A stretch of DNA of 64,000 bases from positions 1 to 64,000 of the forward strand of contig NZ_JAHKKS010000010.1 in the NCBI RefSeq assembly GCF_019737615.1, in the 5' to 3' direction. This DNA is from Sphingobium xanthum. Lineage in GTDB: Bacteria > Pseudomonadota > Alphaproteobacteria > Sphingomonadales > Sphingomonadaceae. The notes below the pieces were generated by a model. The model worked only from the letters and a program-made list of their open reading frames with translations. It ran no database searches and had not been told where the DNA came from. Position numbers and translations under genes: made by a program. Shown one piece after another: positions 17,435 through 25,616 of the stretch (positions are counted from its first letter, which is position 1; every line of letters starts with the position of its first letter).

Positions 17435-18184
17435 TTACGCCTCTTCCTGCGCCACGAAATTGGTATGGTTCGGCATGGCCAGCGCCGCCGCGACGCCGGG
17501 CCGCGCCCGCATCCGCGCGAGCCAGGCCATGGCATTGGGCGCGCGCTCCTCGTTCCACAAATGCGGGTGTCCGCGCGGCATGCCGTTGGCCATGGCGAAG
17601 ACGGCGATATCGGCGAGCGTGAACTGGTCCGCGACCAGCCAGTCATGCCCGGTGAGGGCCGCCTCGACGCGGTCGGTCACCTCGGCGAGATTGTGTCGCC
17701 AGGTCTCCAGCTCCCGCTCGGTGAAGCCGCCGCTTGCCGCCAGCGCCCATTTGTCGCGCTTTTCCTTGAGCGGAATGCGGCCGAGGCGCTGCTCGAACTC
17801 GCCTTCGGGCAACGACTTGGCGAGGCCCGGAATGAGCGCGTGCCAAGCGAGGAAGGAGAGGGACGGGCGGAACACCTCGTCCACATATTTGGTCCAGACG
17901 CGCATCAGATGATGGTCATACAGGTCGCTCGGCTTCAGCGCGGGGCCGTCGAAGGCGTCATCGATATATTCGTTGATGATCGTGGATTCGGTAAGAACTC
18001 GTCCGTTATGAACAAGTGTTGGCACTTGCCCGGCAGGGTTGATGTTCAGATATTGCGGATCATGCTGCTCGAATTTCGTCAGATTTATATAATGGCTATT
18101 GAAAGGAACGCCTTTCTCATGGATCGCTTGCAGAACCTTCAAGCTGTTTGACGCAGGCTCTCCATGATAGAGATCGACAGACAT
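17435..18184 (-). CDS. Glutathione S-transferase, LigF/beta-etherase-like
   Basis: A 249-residue GST. The thioredoxin-fold half has NSLKVLQAIHEKGVPF, NLTKFEQH and NPAGQVPTLVHNGRVLTES, closely resembling what I recall of LigF, the stereospecific beta-etherase that cleaves beta-aryl ether lignin dimers with glutathione. The helical half includes MRVWTKYVDE, LKEKRDKWALA and DWLVADQFTLADIAVFAMANG, again LigF-like. The divergent neighbour resembles LigD-type C-alpha dehydrogenases, which act one step earlier in that pathway. Activity on lignin ethers is inference; other GSTs of the same subfamily dehalogenate or isomerise aromatics. Confidence 0.8.
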   Translation of the reverse strand: MSVDLYHGEPASNSLKVLQAIHEKGVPFNSHYINLTKFEQHDPQYLNINPAGQVPTLVHNGRVLTESTIINEYIDDAFDGPALKPSDLYDHHLMRVWTKYVDEVFRPSLSFLAWHALIPGLAKSLPEGEFEQRLGRIPLKEKRDKWALAASGGFTERELETWRHNLAEVTDRVEAALTGHDWLVADQFTLADIAVFAMANGMPRGHPHLWNEERAPNAMAWLARMRARPGVAAALAMPNHTNFVAQEEA

Positions 18185-18271
18185 TTCTGAAACTCCGATT
18201 GTTTATTGACAGGCGCAGCGAAACTGTGTGGAACGCCGCCTCAAAGAAAAGTTGCTGGAGGCAATAATAAC

Positions 18272-19129
18272 ATGAAGAGCGTTTCGGGCGCCGTGGCTTT
18301 TGTGACCGGCGGGGCGAGCGGCATCGGGCTCGGCATGGCGCGTGCGCTGGCCGCGGCCGGGGCCAAGGTCGCCGTGTGCGACGTCAACGATGTTCGCCTT
18401 GCCGAAGTGGGCGAGATCGCCGCGCGCGAGGGCTGGGCGGATCGCTGCCTGGCGCTGCGGCTCGATGTCACCGACCGGCCCGGCTATGCCGCCGCGCTCG
18501 ACGAGACCGAGGCGAAGCTCGGCCCGCTCCAGATCATCGTCAACAATGCCGGCGTCGGCATTGCCGGTCCGGTCGACGAGGCGACGCATGCCGACTGGGA
18601 CTGGGGCGTCGGCGTCAATCTGATCGGCGTCGCCAATGGCCTCGTCGCCGCGCTTCCGCGCATCAAGGCGCACGGCATGGGCGGCCATGTGGTCAACACT
18701 GCGTCCGAAGGCGGCATCATGAGCGCACGGCTGACGCGCGGCATCTACGCCCCGACCAAGGCGGCCGTCATCTCGCTCACCGAGCATCTGCGCGTCGAGC
18801 TGGAAGCCAAGAGGCTGGACATCGGCACGACGGTCGTCTGCCCCGGCCCGGTCGCGACCAACATCTCCGAGACGGAGACGATGCGCCCGGCCGAGTTTCA
18901 GGTCGATAGTCCCTTCCGCTCGCGCGACAATCCGCATGGCGCGCTGCCGGCCAATCCATCGGGCGTGAACTATTGGCTCGATCCGCTGCTGGTCGGCCGC
19001 CAGACTGTCCATGCGATCGAGACGAACAAGCTCTACGTCATCACGCACCCGGCGTTCCTCGACTCCGTGAAGGCGCGCCATGCCGGCATCGAGGCGGCGA
19101 TGGCGGAGGATTATCTGCCGCGCGAGTGA
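18272..19129 (+). CDS. SDR resembling LigD/LigL-type C-alpha dehydrogenase
   Basis: A 285-residue SDR. It has VTGGASGIGLG (about 11-21), NNAGVG (about 91-96), catalytic Ser in NTASEGG and YAPTKAA with Tyr and Lys. The region after the active site (LRVELEAKRLDIGTTVV, then PGPVATNISETETMRPAEF) and the long C-terminus match the LigD/LigL/LigN-like branch that oxidises the alpha-carbon alcohol of beta-aryl ether dimers. GGAGG ten bases before ATG 18,272 fixes the start; a TTGACA lies at 18,206. It is divergent from the LigF-like GST and is followed four bases later by a convergent permease gene. Confidence 0.82.
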   Translation: MKSVSGAVAFVTGGASGIGLGMARALAAAGAKVAVCDVNDVRLAEVGEIAAREGWADRCLALRLDVTDRPGYAAALDETEAKLGPLQIIVNNAGVGIAGPVDEATHADWDWGVGVNLIGVANGLVAALPRIKAHGMGGHVVNTASEGGIMSARLTRGIYAPTKAAVISLTEHLRVELEAKRLDIGTTVVCPGPVATNISETETMRPAEFQVDSPFRSRDNPHGALPANPSGVNYWLDPLLVGRQTVHAIETNKLYVITHPAFLDSVKARHAGIEAAMAEDYLPRE

Positions 19130-19133
19130 CCCG

Positions 19134-20504
19134 TCAGCCACGCGCTTCCTCGGCCTTGAGCTGGGCGATGCGGGCGGCATAGGGCTTGAGGCCGAAGATC
19201 ATGATGACGATCGCGAGCGGCATCATGACCGCCGCCGATCCGGAGAGCGCATAGCGCAGGCCCGCTTCGTCGCCGACGACATATTCGGTGATCGCGGCGA
19301 TGAAGCTCGGCCCGATGCCCGATCCGGCAAGGGTGAAGGTCAGCAGATACAGCGCTGTGATCTGCCCGCGCATATGGCCGGGCACGACGCTCTGAAGCGC
19401 CGCATTCTGGGTTGGCGCGCCCATCAGCGCGGCAAGGCTCGCAATGCCGGAGATGGTGACCGACACCCAAGGATTGTCGACCAGCGGATAGGCGACCATG
19501 CACGGCGTCGCGATGATCCAGCCGGTGAGCACGACGCGCAGGTTCGCATTGTCGTACTTCCTGGCGAGATACTCGGACAGGAAGGAGCCGAGGAACACGC
19601 CCGCGACACCGGTGACCAGCGAGACGATGCCGCTCACCAGCGCGACCTGCGCCGGGGACCAGCCATAGGTCCGCGTGAGGAAGGCCGGGCGCCACATGCC
19701 CGCGCCGCCGCTCTCGATGCCGCTCACCAGCAGCGCGACGAAGAGCGGCGCAAACAGGCGCCAGTTGGCCTTCATGAAGCGCAATATGCCGCCGAAGCTC
19801 TCCGCCTTGACCGGGCCGCCCTGTCGCCGCGGCTCGGGCAGCGCGTACATCATGAGCGCGAAGAACAGGCCGGGCAGGCCGATGATGAAGAACACGGCCT
19901 GCCACGGCCGCGGCGTGCCGATGATCGGGAAGTTCGGCATCTCGATCGTCTCGAGCCAGTGGATGACGAATGCGCTGAAGATCATCGCCACCGCCGTGCC
20001 AGCGACCGACCCCATGTTCAGCACGGCGATGGCGCGAGCAAGCCGCTCGCGCGGGAACATGTCGGCAATCATCGAGAAGGTCGCCGGGCCGTTCACGGAC
20101 TCGCCGGCACCCACGGCCGCGCGGCAGAAGAAGAGCTGCACGAAATTGGTCGCAAGGCCGGACATGGCCGTGCTGATGCTCCAGAAGGCGACGCCGAACG
20201 CGAGGATCGTCTTGCGGCTGTAGCTGTCGACCAGCTTGGAAAGCGGCACACCGAGGCCGAGATAGAAGACCGCGAAGGCAAGACCGAGCAGCAGGCCGAT
20301 CTGGCCGTCGCTCAGGCCCATGTCCTTCTTGATCGGCTCGACCAGCAGCGACAGGATCGTGAGATCGAGCTGGGCGGACATGCGCACCAGCGCGAGCACG
20401 CCCATCGCCGTCCAGGCCTGACGGGGCGACGGCCAGCTTATGCCGCTGGTCGATTCCGCTTCCTTGCCAGCTCCCGGCGTCGTCTGCGTCCCCCCGGTCG
20501 TCAT
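19134..20504 (-). CDS. MFS transporter (spinster/aromatic acid type)
   Basis: A 456-residue inner-membrane permease with about twelve helices. DLTILSLLVEPIKKDMGLSD and GLGVPLSKLVDSYSRKTIL (motif A region, between helices 2 and 3) are typical of the spinster-like MFS group common in sphingomonads. The N-terminal 30 residues are hydrophilic. It begins two bases after the stop of the TfdA-type dioxygenase and is surely co-transcribed with it. Substrate is probably the compound acted on by that oxygenase, which is inference. Confidence 0.87.
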   Translation of the reverse strand: MTTGGTQTTPGAGKEAESTSGISWPSPRQAWTAMGVLALVRMSAQLDLTILSLLVEPIKKDMGLSDGQIGLLLGLAFAVFYLGLGVPLSKLVDSYSRKTILAFGVAFWSISTAMSGLATNFVQLFFCRAAVGAGESVNGPATFSMIADMFPRERLARAIAVLNMGSVAGTAVAMIFSAFVIHWLETIEMPNFPIIGTPRPWQAVFFIIGLPGLFFALMMYALPEPRRQGGPVKAESFGGILRFMKANWRLFAPLFVALLVSGIESGGAGMWRPAFLTRTYGWSPAQVALVSGIVSLVTGVAGVFLGSFLSEYLARKYDNANLRVVLTGWIIATPCMVAYPLVDNPWVSVTISGIASLAALMGAPTQNAALQSVVPGHMRGQITALYLLTFTLAGSGIGPSFIAAITEYVVGDEAGLRYALSGSAAVMMPLAIVIMIFGLKPYAARIAQLKAEEARG

Positions 20505-20506
20505 GC

Positions 20507-21418
20507 TCAGGCGGCGCTCTCTTTCTGACGGCGGCGATATTCGTAGCTGTCGATCTCGTCGCCGCTCTCGTTGATCGTGGCGCGTCGCATGTCGCGGCGA
20601 TATTGATCGGTGTCGAGCGGGGTCGCAGCGTGGAGCGCGAAGCGATTGTCCCAGATCACGATGTCGCCGACGGTCCAGTGATGGCGATGGATGAATTCGG
20701 GCTGGGTGATGATGTCGTAGATTTCCTCGACCAGCGCATGGCCTTCCTCTTCGCCCATCCCCTCGACGCCGACGCAATGGCCGCCGACGAACACCGCCTT
20801 GCGCCCGTCGCCCGAGACGCGGACCAGCGGATGGTGCACCGGCGGCATCGGCATATTGGCCTTCATCTCGTCGGTGACTTCCAGCCCGGCATATTTGCGG
20901 CCCATCCAGAAATCGTGGATGCCCATCTTGCCGTCGATCCTGTCCTTGAGCGCTTGCGGCAACGCGGCATAGCCGGCGCGCAGATCGACGAAGAGCGTAT
21001 CGCCGCCGATCTCGGGCGGCGGGCACTCGACGCCGCGCAGCATCGACCATTTGCTCGGCAGCGGATTGAACGAGCTGTCGGCATGGAAGCGCTCGGCGCC
21101 CTTGGCGACATTCTGGCTGGCGGGCGTAAGCGGCTTGATATTGCCTTCCAGGTCCAGATTGCCGGCGAAGAACAGCTCCGGCGCCATCCGGCCGCGCGGG
21201 CGCGTGCCATAGCCGGGGGGCAATTCCAGCGGGCCGAACAGGCGAGCGAAGCGGATATGCTCCTCGTCCGTGATCGGCCCCTGCCGCACCACGCAGACGC
21301 CATGCCTGTCCATCGCGTCCTGGACGGTCTGGCGCAGATCCTCGGTCGGTTCGGCCGTGAGGTCGGCGCCGACGATCTCGCCGAAGAAGAGGGGATGCAG
21401 TTGGTTAACGGTAATCAT
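20507..21418 (-). CDS. TauD/TfdA-family 2-oxoglutarate-dependent dioxygenase
   Basis: A 303-residue non-haem iron oxygenase. The iron facial triad is visible as HAD in RFHADSSF (about 112-114) and the distal His in FALHAATP (about 265). The 2-oxoglutarate-binding Arg is in RRDMRRATI. The family hydroxylates and cleaves compounds such as taurine, 2,4-D and alkyl sulfates, producing succinate and CO2. The ATG at 21,418 is preceded by GGAGAGGAGA. It is the first gene of a two-gene unit with an MFS permease and faces away from a 725-base gap. Substrate unknown. Confidence 0.88.
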   Translation of the reverse strand: MITVNQLHPLFFGEIVGADLTAEPTEDLRQTVQDAMDRHGVCVVRQGPITDEEHIRFARLFGPLELPPGYGTRPRGRMAPELFFAGNLDLEGNIKPLTPASQNVAKGAERFHADSSFNPLPSKWSMLRGVECPPPEIGGDTLFVDLRAGYAALPQALKDRIDGKMGIHDFWMGRKYAGLEVTDEMKANMPMPPVHHPLVRVSGDGRKAVFVGGHCVGVEGMGEEEGHALVEEIYDIITQPEFIHRHHWTVGDIVIWDNRFALHAATPLDTDQYRRDMRRATINESGDEIDSYEYRRRQKESAA

Positions 21419-22143
21419 GGGGTCTCCTCTCCGCGTGGTCCCGCCGCATCGGCTCTGCGGGTAATCACCGAAGCGCCTCATGTTGCCGGATTTGACTTAT
21501 CCATATGCACGTCTGAACCGCCAGCGACATGCAAGTCAAGATCGTTGTGAAATCCAACAATTGCATTCTCCGCTAATTTTTGACGAGTTGTCCCGAGCGG
21601 CTTCGCAACGCAGGAAAGCAGGACAGGACGACCACGCACATCCAGGCCCCCCCATGCGATCGAGGCCAATAACTTCGGGTTGCTCCGCGACAGCATCGGG
21701 CCGGCGATCCGCCTGCTACGCAACCTCTTGTCATCGCGCATTGTGGCGGCGTTCGAACCGTTCGGGCTGCGATCGGGCACATTCTCGACCATGGCGCTGA
21801 TCGCGGCCAATCCGGGCCGCCTTGTCGCCGCAGGAGGTCAAGCAACGCATCCTGCTCACGCGCCGGGCGGTCGATGCGCTGACGGCGGTGGAGCCGCGCT
21901 GAGCGACCGTTTTTTGGCTCGTCGCGTGTGCGCAAGGTCCAGAGTTCCGCAATCGCCATTGCTGTGCTTTATTTATCATGTTAAACGCTTCCGCGTTGAT
22001 CGTTTGCGCTTGCGACTCCCGTGGCGATGCTTACATGCAAACGGTCTAATCCCCGGCTTCGCCGCACGCGGAGCCATTCTGAGCAGCGACAGGTTGATGC
22101 GGATGATCGTGTGGCCTGCGCGGAAATCTTGAGGAGAGTGAGC
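21419..22143. other. 725-base gap: promoters and a degraded MarR-like remnant
   Basis: No intact gene was found between the divergent dioxygenase and aldehyde dehydrogenase genes. The middle encodes a frame-broken stretch resembling a MarR regulator (annotated separately). The last about 150 bases upstream of the ALDH must contain its promoter. Confidence 0.6.
21650..21902 (+). pseudogene. MarR-family regulator remnant
   Basis: One frame reads IGPAIRLLRNLLSSR, then IVAAFEPFGLRSGTFSTMALIAANPG, like the first two helices of a MarR protein (lone 'LR-A-F-P--L-----FS-L-LI-ANPG' pattern). A stop lies upstream and the match ends abruptly. About 10 bases on, another frame gives LSPQEVKQRILLTRRAVDAL before a TGA at about 21,900. 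The DNA-binding domain is missing. I read it as an internally deleted, decayed regulator that may once have controlled the neighbouring dioxygenase or ALDH. The match is by eye only. Confidence 0.35.
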
Positions 22144-23619
22144 ATGGCCCAGAACCCCGATGGCGTTTTCGTGAAGAATCCGGACAAGGTCTGGATCAAC
22201 GGCGAATGGCGCGCCCCGCATAGCGGCCGCATGATCGAGCTCGTCTCGCCCAACACGGAGCAGGTCGTCGGCGCTGTCGCCGAGGCCGACGAGGCGGACA
22301 TGGACGCTGCCGTCGCCGCCGCCCGCGAAGCCTTTGATCGTGGCGCGTGGCCGCGCAAGAGCGTCGCCGAGCGCAACGAGATCATGAAGAAGATCAGCGC
22401 CCACCTGCGCACCCGCGAGCCTGAACTGGCCAAGGCCTGGACCGCGCAGATGGGCGGCCTCGCCGTGATGGCGCCCGGTATCGTCGCCGGCGGCACCGGC
22501 CAGTTCGACATGGTCCGCGAAGTTGGCGTCAACTACGACTATGTGAAGACGTATGACACCGAGGCGGCCGGCAAGGCCTATCTCGTCTCCGAGCCGGTCG
22601 GCGTCGTTGCCGCCATCGCGCCCTGGAATGCGCCTTATGGCCTGATGGCGAGCAAGGTCGCCAATGCGCTGATCACCGGCTGCACGGTCATCATGAAGCC
22701 GTCGCCGGAAACGCCGCTCGAAGCCTATATCATCGCTGAGGCTTGCGAAGCCGCGGGCGTGCCCGCCGGTGCCGTCAATCTGGTCTGCGGTCACCGCGAA
22801 GCGGCCGACCACATGGTCAACAACCACGGCGTCGACAAGGTGAGCTTCACCGGCTCGACCGCCGCCGGCAAGCGCATCGCCACCGTCATGGGCGAGCGCA
22901 TCGGCCGCTACACGCTGGAGCTGGGCGGCAAGTCCGCGGCGATCGTGCGCGACGACTTCACCGCCGAGCAGACCGCCAAGCTGATGGCTGGCACGATCAC
23001 CCTGCTCTCCGGCCAGGTCTGCGCGATGCTGACCCGTCTCATTGTGCCCAAGGCGCGCCATGACGAGATCACCGATGCGCTGGCCGCCGAGTTCAAGAAG
23101 ATCCAGATCGGCTATTCGGACGATCCGTCGACCCAGCTCGGCCCGCTCGCGATGAAGCGCCAGCTCGAGCGCGTCGAGATGTACATCGAGGAAGGCAAGA
23201 AGACCGCCGACCTCGTCACCGGCGGCAATCGCCCGACGCATCTCAACCAGGGCTATTTCATCGAGCCGACGATCTTCGCCAATGTCGACAACAAGTCGCG
23301 CATTGCCCAGGAAGAGATTTTCGGCCCCGTACTCTCGATCATCCCGGTCGAGGACGAGGAGCATGCGATCGCCGTGGCGAACGACAGCAACTATGGCCTC
23401 TCCGGCTCGGTGCTGACCAACGATCCGCAAAAGGCCTATGACGTCGCTCGCCGCGTGCGCACCGGCGGCATCGCGCAGAACGGCCTCAAGGTCGATTGGG
23501 CGCTGCCGTTCGGCGGCTACAAGCAGTCTGGCGTTGGCCGCGAAGGCGGTGTGCCGGGTCTCTCGGCCTATCTCGAGACCAAGGTCATGCTCATGGACGA
23601 GCCGGTCAACGCGCATTGA
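22144..23619 (+). CDS. Aldehyde dehydrogenase (class 1/2-like)
   Basis: A 491-residue NAD(P)-dependent aldehyde dehydrogenase. IAPWNAPYGLMASKVANAL, FTGSTAAGKRI, LELGGKSAAIV (general base Glu) and SGQVCAMLTRLIV (nucleophile Cys) are all present. The C-terminal PFGGYKQSGVGREGG is the usual oligomerisation region. GAGGAGAG lies seven or more bases before ATG 22,144. The strongly biased codon choice (almost all GCC, CTC, AAG) suggests high expression. It may finish oxidation of an aldehyde made by the nearby dioxygenase or ether-cleaving enzymes; no direct evidence fixes the substrate. Confidence 0.9.
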   Translation: MAQNPDGVFVKNPDKVWINGEWRAPHSGRMIELVSPNTEQVVGAVAEADEADMDAAVAAAREAFDRGAWPRKSVAERNEIMKKISAHLRTREPELAKAWTAQMGGLAVMAPGIVAGGTGQFDMVREVGVNYDYVKTYDTEAAGKAYLVSEPVGVVAAIAPWNAPYGLMASKVANALITGCTVIMKPSPETPLEAYIIAEACEAAGVPAGAVNLVCGHREAADHMVNNHGVDKVSFTGSTAAGKRIATVMGERIGRYTLELGGKSAAIVRDDFTAEQTAKLMAGTITLLSGQVCAMLTRLIVPKARHDEITDALAAEFKKIQIGYSDDPSTQLGPLAMKRQLERVEMYIEEGKKTADLVTGGNRPTHLNQGYFIEPTIFANVDNKSRIAQEEIFGPVLSIIPVEDEEHAIAVANDSNYGLSGSVLTNDPQKAYDVARRVRTGGIAQNGLKVDWALPFGGYKQSGVGREGGVPGLSAYLETKVMLMDEPVNAH

Positions 23620-23656
23620 TCGATCGCGCGCGCTGCTGAGCGCTCGACAGGAACGG

Positions 23657-23688
23657 ACGGCGTCGGGGCGGAAAGGCTCCGGCGCCGT
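23657..23688 (+). terminator. Hairpin terminator after the aldehyde dehydrogenase
   Basis: Arms 23,657-23,669 and 23,676-23,688 pair over 13 positions (two of them G-T) around a GGAAAG-type loop, followed by CGTCGTTT. The hairpin lies 38 bases after the stop codon. The T tract is short, so termination efficiency is uncertain. Confidence 0.5.
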
Positions 23689-24020
23689 CGTCGTTTCGGC
23701 GCGCGCGCGGGACTCGGGCTTGGTGAGCCTGTTTTGGCGCTTTGGCGGCTAACTTCGCCCTGTTTGCATGGAAAGGCGCAGATTCTGCCCGTTGCATTGG
23801 CGTAGAACTGGCGGATTTCCGTCGGTTTTGGGCGTAACTTCCGTAACTTCGCACGTATGACGCATGGTGGATGCGCGAAAGTCCGGCTCGGGGTGAGCGA
23901 GGTTGTTGAATTTTCGGGATTTTTGACGGGGTCAAAGAGCAGGATCGGCGCTGGACCGGCTGAGCTTATGGCATGATGCGGGGTTTGTAGGACAGCAATG
24001 CTTGATCTGCGGGGTCCAGC

Positions 24021-24052
24021 CCCACCCCAACCCCTCCCCTGAAGGGGAGGGG
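24021..24052. repeat. Single GGGGAGGG palindrome
   Basis: A C-rich shoulder (CCCACCCCAA) leads into a palindrome of CCCCTCCCC and GGGGAGGGG arms around TGAA (24,031-24,052). It matches the right half of the unit at 138-236, but here no inverted partner is present. Confidence 0.7.
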
Positions 24053-24108
24053 CTAGTGACGAGAGTCCGTCAAGTCCAAGATCGGACTACGCCGAGCACC
24101 GCTCGACT

Positions 24109-25458
24109 TTACTGATGCAGATAGATCGCGCGCTCGTGGCTGAAGGCCTTGAAGCCGAAATAGCCGTGATAGCTGCCCATGCCGCTGCCGTTGACACCGC
24201 CGAAGGGGAGACGGTTTTCCAGATAGTGGGAGAACACGCCGTTGACGGTGACGCCGCCCGACGAGGTGCGGTCCAGCACCTTCTGGACATTGGCTTCGTC
24301 CGGGCTGAACACATAGAGCGCCAGCGGCTTGTCGCGCGCTTCGATATAGCCGATCGCCTGATCGAGCGTATCGTAGGTCATCACCGGGAGCAGCGGCGCG
24401 AAAATCTCTTCCTGCAGAATCTTCATCTGCGGGGTGACGTCGGTCAGCAGGGTCGGGTGGACGGTGAGGTCCGCTTCCTCGAAGGTGCCGCCCACGGCGA
24501 CCGTCGCGCCTTGCGCCACGGCATCGTCGAACAGGCCCTTCACGCGGTTGAAATTGCCCTTGTTGACGACCTGCGCGATGCTCTCCTTCTTGAGCGCGCC
24601 GTCATCGCCATAGAGATTGTTCTGGACGTTGGTCTTGAAGGATTCGACGAGCGCGTCCTTCTGGTCTTCCTTCACGAAGACATAGTCGGGACAAATGCAG
24701 GCCTGGCCGCCGTTGAACTGCTTGGCGCCGGCGAGCGCCGCGCCGATCGCGCCGACGTCCGCGCCGTCATCGATGATGACCGGCGACTTGCCGCCCAGCT
24801 CGAGCGTCACGGAGGCCAGATGCTTGGCGGCGGCGGCCATCACGATCTTGCCGACGCGGGTGCTGCCGGTGAAGAAGATGTGGTTGAAGGGCAGTTCGAG
24901 CAGGGCCTCGGCGACGCTCACATCGCCTTCGAACACGGCGACTTCGTTCTCCGGGAACACCTCGCCGATGATCTGGGCGGCGACGCGCGCGGTGGCGGGA
25001 CAGAGATCGGTGAGCTTCACGATGCAGCAATTGCCGGCGGCGACGGCCGCGGCGACCGGACCGAGCGTGAGGCCGAGCGGGAAATTCCACGGGCCGAGGA
25101 CGAGGCAGACGCCGCGCGCTTCATAGACGATGCGGGCCTTGTCGTTGGGGTTCTTGGAAGGCGTGACCTCGGTCGGCGCCATCCAGTCCTCGAGGCTGTC
25201 GATGTTGAGCTGGATGTTGCCGACGATGTTCAGCACCTCGGTCACGCGGATCTCGCCCTCGGGCTTGCGCGTATCTTCCAGCACGGCCTTCACGATGTCG
25301 TCGGCATGTGCCTCGACAGCGGCCTTCAGCTTGGCCAGCTTTGCCTTGCGCTCGGCGGCGCCAGTGGCTTTGACGTTCCACTGATTCTCCTGCTGCGCGG
25401 CGAAGACGCGGGCGATGTCCTTGGAGAGGTCGGCGGCAGTTTGCGTGGAGCTGGTCAT
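24109..25458 (-). CDS. Aldehyde dehydrogenase, class 3 / coniferyl aldehyde dehydrogenase-like
   Basis: A 449-residue aldehyde dehydrogenase of the shorter ALDH3-like branch, which lacks the usual C-terminal extension. Landmarks are LGPWNFPLGLTLGPV, FTGSTRVGKIV, LELGGKSPVII (Glu) and GGQACICPDYV (Cys). The C-terminus SGMGSYHGYFGFKAFSHER is typical of this branch, which includes coniferyl aldehyde and long-chain aldehyde dehydrogenases. Given the surrounding aromatic catabolic genes, coniferyl-type aldehydes are plausible substrates, but this is contextual. It is divergent from the PQQ dehydrogenase gene, 158 bases apart. Confidence 0.88.
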   Translation of the reverse strand: MTSSTQTAADLSKDIARVFAAQQENQWNVKATGAAERKAKLAKLKAAVEAHADDIVKAVLEDTRKPEGEIRVTEVLNIVGNIQLNIDSLEDWMAPTEVTPSKNPNDKARIVYEARGVCLVLGPWNFPLGLTLGPVAAAVAAGNCCIVKLTDLCPATARVAAQIIGEVFPENEVAVFEGDVSVAEALLELPFNHIFFTGSTRVGKIVMAAAAKHLASVTLELGGKSPVIIDDGADVGAIGAALAGAKQFNGGQACICPDYVFVKEDQKDALVESFKTNVQNNLYGDDGALKKESIAQVVNKGNFNRVKGLFDDAVAQGATVAVGGTFEEADLTVHPTLLTDVTPQMKILQEEIFAPLLPVMTYDTLDQAIGYIEARDKPLALYVFSPDEANVQKVLDRTSSGGVTVNGVFSHYLENRLPFGGVNGSGMGSYHGYFGFKAFSHERAIYLHQ

Positions 25459-25616
25459 GGGGGATCTTCCGTCTGTGAACGAGGGGGAATAGGATGGGCC
25501 GGGCCGCGCGTCGATGGCGTTCGGGGAGTCGCTTACGGCATGGTCTTGTCTCCGTCTCTATTTCGCTCCAAAGGACAGAGTCAACAAGGGGTGACGGAGA
25601 GGGGTCGCAAAGGGGC

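Larger units (their letters stand above)
23620..24108. other. 489-base gap with terminator and one palindrome
   Basis: Between two convergent aldehyde dehydrogenase genes. It contains a strong hairpin close to the first gene and a GGGGAGGG palindrome near the second. No coding sequence with family resemblance was recognised. Confidence 0.6.
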
